DNA of 34,972 nt, taken from NCBI GenBank assembly GCA_003136415.1, contig PLEI01000076.1:1-34972 (forward strand). Reading direction: 5' to 3'. Positions 9,601-18,709 of this stretch are shown here, piece after piece; position 1 is the stretch's first letter, and each line of letters starts with the position of its first letter. This DNA comes from Acidimicrobiaceae bacterium (GTDB taxonomy: Bacteria; Actinomycetota; Acidimicrobiia; Acidimicrobiales; RAAP-2). The notes beneath the pieces are model-generated. The model had not been told where the DNA came from. It worked only from the letters and a program-made list of their open reading frames with translations, and searched no databases. Both the position numbers and the translations under genes were made by a program.

Positions 9601-10752
9601 ATGGCGAAGTCGCACGACTACATCCTTGACGTCGCCCGCGCGCAGGTCGGCCCCTCGCTCATCCCGGGGCTCTCCCTCCTCGCTGCCCACGGCAATGACG
9701 TCTTCGCCACGGGCCTCGGTCAGCTCGGCCACGGCCGTGGTCCGGTCCGGCGCGACAGCATCTTTCGCATCGCCTCCACCACCAAGCCCATCACCGCGTC
9801 GGTCATCTTGTCGTTAATCACCGAGGGACGCCTCGCTCTCAACGACGACGTCACGACGTGGCTGCCGGAACTGTCGTCACTTCGGGTTCTTCGCCGTCCC
9901 AATGGCGCACTCGACGACACCGTCGCGTCGAATCGCGCCATCACGGTCCGTGACCTCTTGACCTTCACCAACGGATTCGGCATGGCCACGCAAATGTTCA
10001 CGGACCCCACGCCGTGGCCAATCTTCGTGGCCTCCGAAGTCGACCTCTCACTCGCCACCCTCGGGCCGCCCAATCCGAACGTGCAGCCCGACCCCGACAC
10101 GTGGATTGCCCGATTGGGCACGCTGCCACTCATCGCCCAGCCCGGTGCGCGCTTCCTCTACAACACCGGCGCCGCCATCTTGGGCGTGCTCGCGGCGAGA
10201 ATTACCGGCTCGTCGTTCTCCGACGCGTTGAGGACTCGCATCTTCGCACCCGCGGGCATGACCGACACGGGCTTCTTCACGAGGGCGACCGACCGTTTAG
10301 CGACCGCCTACCGATCCTCGCCCGACGGCCTCGTGGTCTACGACGAGGCCGTCGGCGTCTACAGCCGACCGCCGACCTTCGAAGACGGCGGCGCAGGACT
10401 GGTGTCCACGGTCGACGACCTCTACTCCTTCTCTCGGTTCCTACGCCAGTACGGAAGGGGCACTATTGATCCCGCACTGATTGCCCAGATGACGAGTGAT
10501 CAGTTGACGCCCGCCCAGAAGGTCGACGGTGCATTCGGCGATGCGTTCTTCTTTGAGCGTTCCTGGGGATACTGCGTCGCTGTGGGCAACGACGGATCCT
10601 GGGGCTGGGATGGTGGCCTCGGATCGTCCTTCTGGGTTCAGCCCGCGAGCGATGTGACGGTCATCGTGCTGACCCAACGCGTGTGGGACTCGCCCGACCT
10701 GCCGCGTGCCCACCAGGAAATTCGCGAGGCGGCGATGGAGGTCTTTTCCTAA
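9601..10752 (+). CDS. Serine hydrolase, beta-lactamase class C family
   Basis: SxxK motif FRIASTTKPITASVI, FLYNTGAAILGVLAARITG, C-terminal GGLGSSFWV. ATG 9601 preferred over track start 9487, which crosses the PadR palindrome. Confidence 0.88.
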   Translation: MAKSHDYILDVARAQVGPSLIPGLSLLAAHGNDVFATGLGQLGHGRGPVRRDSIFRIASTTKPITASVILSLITEGRLALNDDVTTWLPELSSLRVLRRPNGALDDTVASNRAITVRDLLTFTNGFGMATQMFTDPTPWPIFVASEVDLSLATLGPPNPNVQPDPDTWIARLGTLPLIAQPGARFLYNTGAAILGVLAARITGSSFSDALRTRIFAPAGMTDTGFFTRATDRLATAYRSSPDGLVVYDEAVGVYSRPPTFEDGGAGLVSTVDDLYSFSRFLRQYGRGTIDPALIAQMTSDQLTPAQKVDGAFGDAFFFERSWGYCVAVGNDGSWGWDGGLGSSFWVQPASDVTVIVLTQRVWDSPDLPRAHQEIREAAMEVFS

Positions 10753-10809
10753 TCGCCGGCGGTGGCGCGATGCAATAGCGAGGACGTTAGTTTGGGGTGC
10801 GGAGGTCAC

Positions 10810-11703
10810 ATGGACGAACCGAACGACGACATGCTAGAGGTCCTGAGTTCACACCACGCGCAGGTGGGTTCATTGACGGTTCGTCGCGCACTTCCCCAGC
10901 GGCGCCGGCGAACCGTGGGAGCGTGGTGCTTCGCGGACCACATGGGACCCGCCGACGTGACCGAAGGCAGCGGCCTCGACATTGGACCGCACCCCCACGC
11001 CGGTCTCCAGACCGTGACGTGGCTCATCGACGGACAGGCGCTCCACCGAGATTCTCTCGGATCCGAGCAGGTGATCAGCAGTGGCGAGCTCAACTTGATG
11101 ACGGCGGGGCGCGGCGTGAGCCACGCCGAAGAGGCCACTGGCCACTACCGGGGCACCTTGCAGGGCATCCAACTCTGGATCGCGCAGGACGACGCATCGC
11201 GCGTCGGTTCGCCGGGATTCGAGCACCACGGAGATCTGCCCCGCGTCGATCTGGGCGAGGCGTCCGCGACGGTACTGATGGGAGACTTCAATGGCGCGCG
11301 CAGCCCGGCACGTCGCGACTCAGAACTCGTCGGCGTCGACGTCCGGGTCATGGGCATCAGTCAAATGGCTCTCGAGCCCACCTTCGAATACGGCGTCATC
11401 GTGCTTGAGGGACTGATCGAGCTCGAGGGCCAGGACCTCGGACCCGGGACGATGGGTTACTTGGGACCCGGGCGCGACGAGTTGCTGCTACGTGCTCGCC
11501 AACCTTCAACGGTCATCGTCTTAGGTGGCGTGCCGCTCGAGCACGAGATCTTCATGTGGTGGAACTTCGTCGCGCGCACCCACGCCGAGATTGACGCGGC
11601 CTACGACTCCTGGCGCGACAATGACGGGCGCTTTGGCCAGGTGGACTCGCCCCTGGCGCGCATTGAAACCGTCGCGCCCTACTGGCAGTCGCGCGAGAGC
11701 TAA
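10810..11703 (+). CDS. Pirin family protein
   Basis: GPHPHAGLQTVTWLIDGQALHRDSLGSEQVISSGELNLMTAGRGVSHAEE; ATG 10810 follows GGAGGT at 10801. Confidence 0.92.
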   Translation: MDEPNDDMLEVLSSHHAQVGSLTVRRALPQRRRRTVGAWCFADHMGPADVTEGSGLDIGPHPHAGLQTVTWLIDGQALHRDSLGSEQVISSGELNLMTAGRGVSHAEEATGHYRGTLQGIQLWIAQDDASRVGSPGFEHHGDLPRVDLGEASATVLMGDFNGARSPARRDSELVGVDVRVMGISQMALEPTFEYGVIVLEGLIELEGQDLGPGTMGYLGPGRDELLLRARQPSTVIVLGGVPLEHEIFMWWNFVARTHAEIDAAYDSWRDNDGRFGQVDSPLARIETVAPYWQSRES

Positions 11704-12263
11704 TCCACTGCGGGTGAGATAATCCACTCGTCCTCGAGGACGGCGAAGATCAATTCGTCGCTCCATTCCCCCTTGACGAATTCGTTCTTGACGAGGTGAG
11801 CTTCGAGTCGCATCCCGAGGCGCTCGAGCAGGTGGCGCGACGACTCGTTGCGCGCATCGAGACGAGCAATGACCCGGTGCGCCTTCAGGTCGCGAAAGGC
11901 GGCGTCGATCATCGCCCGAGTGGCCTCGGTGGCGAAGCCCAGGCCCTGATACTCAGGCGAGAACACGTAACCCACCTCGTAGCAGCGGTGCGCCAGGCTC
12001 GTCACGCCGAGTCCGACCTCGCCGACGAAGACGCCCTCGTGATCGACCGCCAAGTTGCACCACGCACCCTCGGCCGGGAGGCCGCGCCAGAGACGCCGCT
12101 CGAAGTGCGCGCGCAATTGCTCGAGGCCCATCTGCGTGTCGTACAGGTAGCGCACGACTTCAGGATTGGAGAAAAGTCGTACGTGGTCCTCCACATCGCT
12201 CTCACCGATCTCGCGAAGAACCAGTCGAGCAGTCGTGATTGGCGGCGCAAAGGCGGTGTCCAC
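11700..12263 (-). CDS. GNAT family N-acetyltransferase (RimJ-like)
   Basis: TTARLVLREIGESDVEDHVRLFSNPEVVRYL...EVGYVFSPEYQGLGFATEATRAMID. Confidence 0.9.
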   Translation of the reverse strand: MDTAFAPPITTARLVLREIGESDVEDHVRLFSNPEVVRYLYDTQMGLEQLRAHFERRLWRGLPAEGAWCNLAVDHEGVFVGEVGLGVTSLAHRCYEVGYVFSPEYQGLGFATEATRAMIDAAFRDLKAHRVIARLDARNESSRHLLERLGMRLEAHLVKNEFVKGEWSDELIFAVLEDEWIISPAVD

Positions 12264-12314
12264 TGCCCGACAGTCTGTCAGGTGTCGGACCTTCGTGGGG
12301 CTGTCGCGGCGCGA

Positions 12315-12659
12315 CTAGCCACGTAGCAAATTCGCCACGAGGTCGAGACGACCGGGCACCACGTGCCAGTACGTCCAGCGACCGCGCTTTTCACCGCTAA
12401 TGAGACCGGCCCCGGCCAGGATGCGGGTGTGATGCGACACGGTGGGCTGGCTCTTGCCCACGGGAGCTTCGAGGTTGCAACTGCAGGCCTCCTTCTCCGA
12501 GGCGATGATCGAAAAGATGCGCAACCGCACCGGATCGCTGAGCGCGTCAAAAATAAGGGCAACGTCGCGCGCCTCGTCCTCGCTCATCATCTGGGTCGTC
12601 ACCGGACAGCAATTATCCAGCGACGATTCAATTCTGGCTTCGATTAAACGGCGGACCAC
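12315..12659 (-). CDS. arsR: ArsR family arsenic-responsive regulator
   Basis: DALSDPVRLRIFSIIASEKEACSCNLEAPVGKSQPTVSHHTRILAGAGLI; N-terminal CC pair (NCCPVTT). GTG 12659 preferred because the longer ORF track start (12788) translates through the operator palindromes. Confidence 0.88.
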   Translation of the reverse strand: MVRRLIEARIESSLDNCCPVTTQMMSEDEARDVALIFDALSDPVRLRIFSIIASEKEACSCNLEAPVGKSQPTVSHHTRILAGAGLISGEKRGRWTYWHVVPGRLDLVANLLRG

Positions 12660-12671
12660 TCTGACCTCACA

Positions 12672-12718
12672 TTGACACTTATCGATAAGTTTGCCATACT
12701 GATTGACATACATCAATG
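12672..12718. promoter_or_regulatory. Two tandem putative ArsR operators between arsR and acr3
   Basis: TTGACACTTATCGATAAGT (12672-12690, containing palindrome ACTTATCGATAAGT) and TTGACATACATCAAT (12703-12717, dyad ATTGA-N6-TCAAT), spaced 31 bp and sharing TTGACA-N3-ATC[GA]AT. Confidence 0.65.
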
Positions 12719-12884
12719 TTAGGGGTTCCGTGTCGTGCTCAGTCGTCGGGCCGCCGAGCGAATTTCTCGGCGGTCGAAACAGCGTCATTCATCGCATTGC
12801 GGGGTTGAGGCACTGCCTCGTTGGTCCACGCGGGCGCTGGCCGTCGGGAACCTCGTCGCCCATCCTCGAAGGGAGTAATCCATC

Positions 12885-13985
12885 GTGAGCGAGATTGAGA
12901 ACGTCACCGAATCGGTCGAGCACGTGACGGTTATTGCCCGTCTCTCCTTTCTCGACCGCTTCCTACCCCTCTGGCTGGGTCTGGCCATGGCGAGTGGCAT
13001 CGGTCTGGGTCGCGCCATCCCGAGTCTGGCGTCGCACCTCAACTCGGTGCAGGTGACGTCGGGGACGTCGCTGCCCATTTTTCTGGGCCTGCTCATCATG
13101 ATGTACCCGGTACTCGCCAAGGTCCGATACGACCGCATCACCACGGTAACGAGTGACCGACGTCTGCTGGTCTCCTCGCTCGTGCTCAACTGGATCGTCG
13201 GCCCGGCGGTGATGTTCGCGTTGGCCTGGCTGCTCTTGCCGGACTTGCCGACGTACCGCACGGGACTCATCATCGTGGGGCTGGCGCGATGCATCGCGAT
13301 GGTGCTCATCTGGAACGACCTCTCGGGAGGCAACCGTGAAGCGGGAGCCGTCCTGGTCGCTCTCAACTCGTTGTTCCAAATTGTCGCCTTCGCCCTCCTC
13401 GGCTACTTCTACCTGGAGTTACTGCCGCGCTGGCTCGGACTCAGCACCCAGGGTCTGCACCTGTCGATCGCCAAGATTGCCGAGACGGTGGCGATCTTCC
13501 TCGGAATACCGCTCGTGGCGGGTTATCTCACCCGTACGTGGGGTGAACGCCTGAAGGGTCGCACCTGGTACGAGACCAAGTTTCTACCCCGACTGGGACC
13601 GTTCGCCCTCTACGGCCTTCTCTACACGGTCGTCATTCTTTTCGCTCTGCAGGGTCACACCATCACGTCGCGCCCCGGTGACGTCGCGCGTATCGCGCTA
13701 CCACTGCTGTGCTACTTCGCCATCATGTGGACTGGCTCCTTCGCCCTCGGCCGCGCCATTGGACTCCCCTACGACCGCACCGCCACCCTGGCCTTCACCG
13801 CGGCGGGCAACAACTTCGAACTGGCCATCGCCGTGGCCATCGGTGTCTTCGGGGTGACGAGCGGCGAAGCGCTGGCCGGAGTAGTGGGGCCACTCATTGA
13901 AGTACCCGTGCTCGTCGCCCTGGTGTACGTCTCACTCTGGGCGAGGGGCCGGTACTTCCCCGCCGCGATGAAGGAGAACCAGTGA
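12885..13985 (+). CDS. acr3: ACR3-type arsenite efflux transporter
   Basis: LSFLDRFLPLWLGLAMASGIGLGRAIPSL, VGLARCIAMVLIWNDLSGGNREAGAVLVALNSLFQ, AFTAAGNNFELAIAVAIGVFG. Confidence 0.95.
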   Translation: MSEIENVTESVEHVTVIARLSFLDRFLPLWLGLAMASGIGLGRAIPSLASHLNSVQVTSGTSLPIFLGLLIMMYPVLAKVRYDRITTVTSDRRLLVSSLVLNWIVGPAVMFALAWLLLPDLPTYRTGLIIVGLARCIAMVLIWNDLSGGNREAGAVLVALNSLFQIVAFALLGYFYLELLPRWLGLSTQGLHLSIAKIAETVAIFLGIPLVAGYLTRTWGERLKGRTWYETKFLPRLGPFALYGLLYTVVILFALQGHTITSRPGDVARIALPLLCYFAIMWTGSFALGRAIGLPYDRTATLAFTAAGNNFELAIAVAIGVFGVTSGEALAGVVGPLIEVPVLVALVYVSLWARGRYFPAAMKENQ

Positions 13986-14392
13986 GTGACCGTCCGCACA
14001 TCCTGTTCTTGTGCGTCCACAACGCCGGACGCAGCCAGATGGGCGCCGCCTTCGCTCGCGAGCTCGGAACGAACCGCGTGGTCGTCTACTCCGCGGGCTC
14101 CGCGCCCGGCGAGACGCTCAATCGCGCCGTGGTGGCGGCGATGGACGAAGTCGGCATCGACATCACGGACGAAAGCCCGAAGAAGCTCACCGACCAGATG
14201 GCGCGCGACGCTGACGTCATCATCACGATGGGCTGTGGCGACGAATGCCCGTACTACCCCGGCAAGCGCTACGACGACTGGGAACTCACCGACCCCGCGG
14301 GACAGCCCCTCGAGGTCGTGCGCGGTGTTCGCGATGACATCAAGCGCCGGGTGAGTGAATTATTGCACGAGCTCGGCGCGCTAGCGCAGTAG
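13982..14392 (+). CDS. arsC: Arsenate reductase ArsC, low-molecular-weight phosphatase family
   Basis: ILFLCVHNAGRSQMGAAFA P-loop; DVIITMGCGDECPYYPGKRYDDWELTDPAGQ. GTGA overlap with the acr3 stop. Confidence 0.94.
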   Translation: MSDRPHILFLCVHNAGRSQMGAAFARELGTNRVVVYSAGSAPGETLNRAVVAAMDEVGIDITDESPKKLTDQMARDADVIITMGCGDECPYYPGKRYDDWELTDPAGQPLEVVRGVRDDIKRRVSELLHELGALAQ

Positions 14393-14785
14393 TTGTCGAA
14401 TTGCCGCCGCGATGTCGTCGCGGTGCAAGAACACGAGTGACAGGTGGCCCTCGCCCGGGTAGAGGCGCAGCTGGGACCCGGCGATGTGGCGTGCCAGCCA
14501 CTTGGCGTGACCCAGCGGCACGTTCTCGTCGAGGTCGCCCTGAAAGATCACGACGGGGACCGAAATGGCCTCGACGTCAAAGCCCCAGGGCGACAGATAC
14601 GAGCTGTAGTCGTCGACGAGGCAGCGGTGCCCGAAGGAGACGGTGTGCGCCATGGACGCCGTGACCTCGTCCATGGCCGGCGTCGCCATTGCGGCGACGT
14701 CAGCGAGTCGCGCGCGGGCGTGCAGAACCCTACGTCGACGCACCTCCCAGTGTTCGGAATCACAGAACTCCATTCGCCAATTCAA
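14381..14785 (-). pseudogene. C-terminal remnant of an alpha/beta hydrolase
   Basis: VPVVIFQGDLDENVPLGHAKWLARHIAGSQLRLYPGEGHLSLVF carries the acid and His regions, but no nucleophile-Ser N-terminal half is found upstream. Confidence 0.65.
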
Positions 14786-14863
14786 AACGACGTCTCAGCA
14801 GTGAAACTGCTCTACGCCGTTGACTCCCGACATTTAATTGAAAGATTGTTACTATGTTCGCTG

Positions 14864-15649
14864 ATGCCGAACAAATCACTACCCAAGGACTACCCCGTCA
14901 AGAGCGTGGGTCGTGCGCTCGAAATCCTCGAAACCGTCGCCGAGGCTGGTGAGGGCGGTCTTTCTCTCACCGAATTGGCGCACGCCGTGAAGATGGCCAA
15001 GAGTTCGACGAGTTCTGCCGCGCGCACCCTCGCGCACTTCGGCCTCTTGCACATCGAACAACCTGGTCCGCGCTATCACCTGGGCTTCGCCCTGCTGCGC
15101 TTTGGCGACCTGGTCTCGCAGCACACTTCGCTCTCGAAGATCGCGCTGCCGCTACTGTACGAACTCACCGCACAAACGGGGCTCACCGCGCTCCTCGCCA
15201 TGAATGACGACGGCTATCCAGTATTCATCGAGCGCGTGGATGGACGCGGTGCGGTGCGCTTTCACGCCACCCTGGGCCAGCGCGAGTCGCCCCACGCGAC
15301 GGGCGCCGGCAAAGTGATCCTGGCGCAAATGGACAGCGACGACGTGCAGCGGGTGCTGAGTGAAGCGGGACTCCCACGTCACACCGCCTCGACCATTACG
15401 TCGATCGAGGAATTCAATCAAGAGCTCAACCGTGTTCGCCTGGTCGGATTCGGTGTCGACAACGAAGAGGAATCTGAAGGCATCGTCTGCGTGGGCGCGC
15501 CGATCTTCGACCACCAGCACCACTGCGCCGGCGCCATCTCGCTGACGGGACTCAAGGCCGATATGTCCGACGGCGACGTGGGGCGCTTGGGCACGTTGGT
15601 ACGCGAGCACGCCGAGCGAATCACCAAGATCTTGAGCGGAGGTCGCTGA
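14864..15649 (+). CDS. IclR family transcriptional regulator
   Basis: VKSVGRALEILETVAEAGEGGLSLTELAHAVKMAKSSTSSAARTL and ligand-binding domain ESPHATGAGKVILAQM. ATG 14864 preferred over track start 14444. Confidence 0.93.
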   Translation: MPNKSLPKDYPVKSVGRALEILETVAEAGEGGLSLTELAHAVKMAKSSTSSAARTLAHFGLLHIEQPGPRYHLGFALLRFGDLVSQHTSLSKIALPLLYELTAQTGLTALLAMNDDGYPVFIERVDGRGAVRFHATLGQRESPHATGAGKVILAQMDSDDVQRVLSEAGLPRHTASTITSIEEFNQELNRVRLVGFGVDNEEESEGIVCVGAPIFDHQHHCAGAISLTGLKADMSDGDVGRLGTLVREHAERITKILSGGR

Positions 15650-16641
15650 TGAAAGCGCTAATAGTGCGCGGGCCGAACGACGTCGTCCTCGACGACATCG
15701 ACATGCCCGTCGTCGATGTCGACCACGTGCTCGTAGAGCCCCTCGTGTCGGGGCTATGCGGTACTGACTTGGAGATCATCGCTGGCACCATTGACGCCGC
15801 GTACGTGCACTACCCCGTCGTCCTGGGACACGAATGGGTCGGACGACTCGCCGAGCACCCCGACAACGGCGCCCTGGTCGTCGTCGAGGGCATCGTGCCC
15901 TGCGGCGTCTGCGACGAATGCGAGCGCGGCGCTACGAATCGCTGTCGCACCTACGACGAGATTGGCTTCACGCGAAACGGCGCCCTGTCTGAGTTCATCG
16001 CCGTGCCCTCGCACCTGGTACACGAGTTGAGCACCGAGGTGAGCGCCCTCGACGCAGTTCTCACCGAACCAATGGCGGTCGTGTGGCGCGCGCTCACTCG
16101 CGCCCAGGTCAGGGCGGGCTCGCGCTGTCTGGTGATTGGTGACGGCACCGTGGCGCTGCTCGGCGCCCTGCTACTGCAACGTTTCTCACCCGCCAGCGTC
16201 ACGATGCTCGGACTGCGGCCTGCTCAGGCGAGCCTCGCCCAACAGGCGGGAGTGAGCGATTTCGTAACTGACATTGCCGACCGACGCTTCGATTACGTCA
16301 TTGAGGCCGCCGGCCAGGGCCCGGCAATTGCCACTGCTCTCGCGGCGGCCGATCGCGGCGGGTTCGTCGTCTTGCTCGGCTTGCCCGCTCACGGCACCGC
16401 CGTCAACTTCTACCCCGACGACGTGGTCAACAACGACGTGATCATTCAAGGCGGTTTGTCCTACACCCGACAATCCTGGGCCGAGGTGGTTAGTCTCCTC
16501 AACGACCGGGTGATTCACCCCTCTTTTCTCGTGACGCACCATTTTGATCTCTCGCAGTGGCGCGAAGCCCTCGACACTCTCGCCCACGCCCCGCGCGACC
16601 AGCCCCGCGGCAAAGTCATCATCACCCTGAACAATGACTAG
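15649..16641 (+). CDS. Zinc-dependent medium-chain dehydrogenase (MDR, sorbitol/threonine dehydrogenase-like)
   Basis: GLCGTDLEIIAG, VLGHEWVG, CGVCDECERGATNRC; ATG overlaps the IclR TGA. Confidence 0.9.
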   Translation: MKALIVRGPNDVVLDDIDMPVVDVDHVLVEPLVSGLCGTDLEIIAGTIDAAYVHYPVVLGHEWVGRLAEHPDNGALVVVEGIVPCGVCDECERGATNRCRTYDEIGFTRNGALSEFIAVPSHLVHELSTEVSALDAVLTEPMAVVWRALTRAQVRAGSRCLVIGDGTVALLGALLLQRFSPASVTMLGLRPAQASLAQQAGVSDFVTDIADRRFDYVIEAAGQGPAIATALAAADRGGFVVLLGLPAHGTAVNFYPDDVVNNDVIIQGGLSYTRQSWAEVVSLLNDRVIHPSFLVTHHFDLSQWREALDTLAHAPRDQPRGKVIITLNND

Positions 16642-16753
16642 CCGAAATACCACCCGTATCGATGAACAACGATGGCTACACTGCGCTAAAAGTTACGACG
16701 CGAGCGTCATTTCGCGCGCTCACGCAATGACGACATCACACCCTAGGACGAAC

Positions 16754-18052
16754 TCAATTCTGCGATATCACTAGACCTTTGCATAGATTGACGCAAGGTA
16801 TACGAGGCAACGAGAAATGACGATGGCGCACGGAGGAGCTCCATACCCAGGTGGGCCAACCACTCCATGGTGTCGGGTTGTGGTGGATGTCGTCGAACGC
16901 GAAGAGGACGAGAGCGAGCCAACAGCCCGTGGCCCGCGACAGTGGAGAGTCGGCGATATCGCGCAGGACCAAGGTGGCACCGGTAGCCTGGCAGTAGTAA
17001 CCAAACAAGTTCTCCTCAAAAACCAAGCGCAGTGACCAACAGGTGGCGAGAAGACCTACGACAATGACGGGGTCGCTGCGCATATCTGGCCGACGCGACA
17101 AACGCCAGAGTGAGGTGAGAACCGCGGCTAATGGCGGACCAACGCGTGAGAGTGCGAGACCGACGCCCGAACTCACGTGAAGTTCGGCCATTCAGGTACC
17201 GGAGTGGATTGTGGTATCGCCGGTTCCCAAGAAAATCGCCGTCAGGGCGCCTCGTCCCGCAACGTCGTACATCGTCAGCGCCACAACAAGCGTAGTGATG
17301 GCACCACCCAAAATAAGCCTTCGTCGGTCGCGAGAGTTCGAGACAATAATCAGGACAATGACCGCCAAGATGGCGTATTGCAGGCTCATGACTGCGAAGG
17401 CGACGAAGGCGCCAGCCGCATACGGATGACGCCGCAACCACAGGGCAACGGTCCCCAGAATCATCGCCAGCGCCCACTGATCCTGTGGGTGATAGGCCTC
17501 TCGTACCGCCATAATTACCGGAGGAATGACGGCGAAAGTGATGGGCACCAGCCACGTGAATCGTGTTCCTCGTAACTTCGTCGAACCCACGAGAGCAGTG
17601 CCCGCAATGCAGAGGGCGAACCACGCGACCAGTGCGGTCGGTAGGACCGAAAGCAGGATCCCTGAACTGCTCGCCCACGCGGTAAAACCAGCGAAAGCAT
17701 CATAACAATTGGCTCAAATTTGCGCCGATGAGAGAAATGGTGTCGAGAATCCGGCACGAGTCAACCATTGCACGAATGCTGACGCCAAGGGATAGATCGG
17801 ACCACTCAACGGAACTGACGAGCCCCATGGCGGATAGGAGCACGACCAGTGCCCGTGAGCCATCATGAGCGAGCTATACATCGACACTTCAACGTCCCCC
17901 GGTTAGTACCCGCGGGTCACATTGATCAACAACCCGTACAGGGCGCCTCCCGCACCAACGACGATTGTGGTGTGCCACCAACGGGTGGGCCGAAAAAGCC
18001 ACCGCCTCAACCGAGAATCAGAGTCAGCTAAGTTCCGTGGCTTACGCTCCAT
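16754..18052 (-). pseudogene. Polytopic membrane protein (GT-C-like), full-length frame interrupted by three in-frame stops
   Basis: One frame of about 433 codons containing TAA 17903-17905, TGA 17714-17716 and TGA 17192-17194. Segments match the 20553-21899 protein in order: DVEVSMYSSLMMAHGHWSCSY, YHPQDQWALAM, LRLVFEENLFGYYCQA. Confidence 0.75.
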
Positions 18053-18709
18053 TGTCCTCATCGCGACGCTAGCGCTCGACTGTCCCCCACTTGGGGGATG
18101 GTCGAGATGGTACGCCTCCGGCAACGTGCAAAACAACGCGGTTTTCTTGGTCGCCCGCGAGATCTGATTGATGCCGCTTGGTGGTGATCTGAGGTTCGAA
18201 ATTAGATGCGGCAAAAGACGCGAATTGTCGAAGTGTGAGAGGACGAGGCGACAATTAATCTTGCTCTGGATCGCTGTCGTTACAACCGTCGCACTGACAC
18301 CACTGGGAAGGCTCAGACTCTCGTCAAAACGATGTGCTGGACGTTGAGGACTTCGGCGTTTACCTCGGGTTGGTCAGAGGTCACGGTTGACCGCCGCTCG
18401 ACACTTCATTGGACTGAGAAAGGCCCCACCATCATGCGTCGCGTCAGAGACGTACTTGCAGAAGAACAGACAACCTGTTGAACTCTTGCCGTTGATATTG
18501 TCCAACGTAACAAAGAACTGCACGAATCTGAAGTTAACTTGCCTGCATCGACAAATGGGAGTCAGCAATCACTAGGAGAATTGTTTGTTCCTGACCGCTG
18601 CCAATCATTCCATTGCCGAAATCTAAGGACGTTTTATGAAAGTGTTCAACTTGTTGCCGAAGAGTAAGCGGGTTGATGCAAGATTCTCGCCCAGAGTCAA
18701 TCCTGTCTC

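Noticed and set aside
14444-14863. N-terminal extension of the IclR ORF
   Set aside because: The extension is antisense to the hydrolase remnant and not IclR-like; ATG 14864 starts the normal protein.
18374-18575. Short ORFs on both strands in the 18.05-18.71 kb intergenic region
   Set aside because: No recognisable motif and no clear ribosome binding site; could not be supported as genes.
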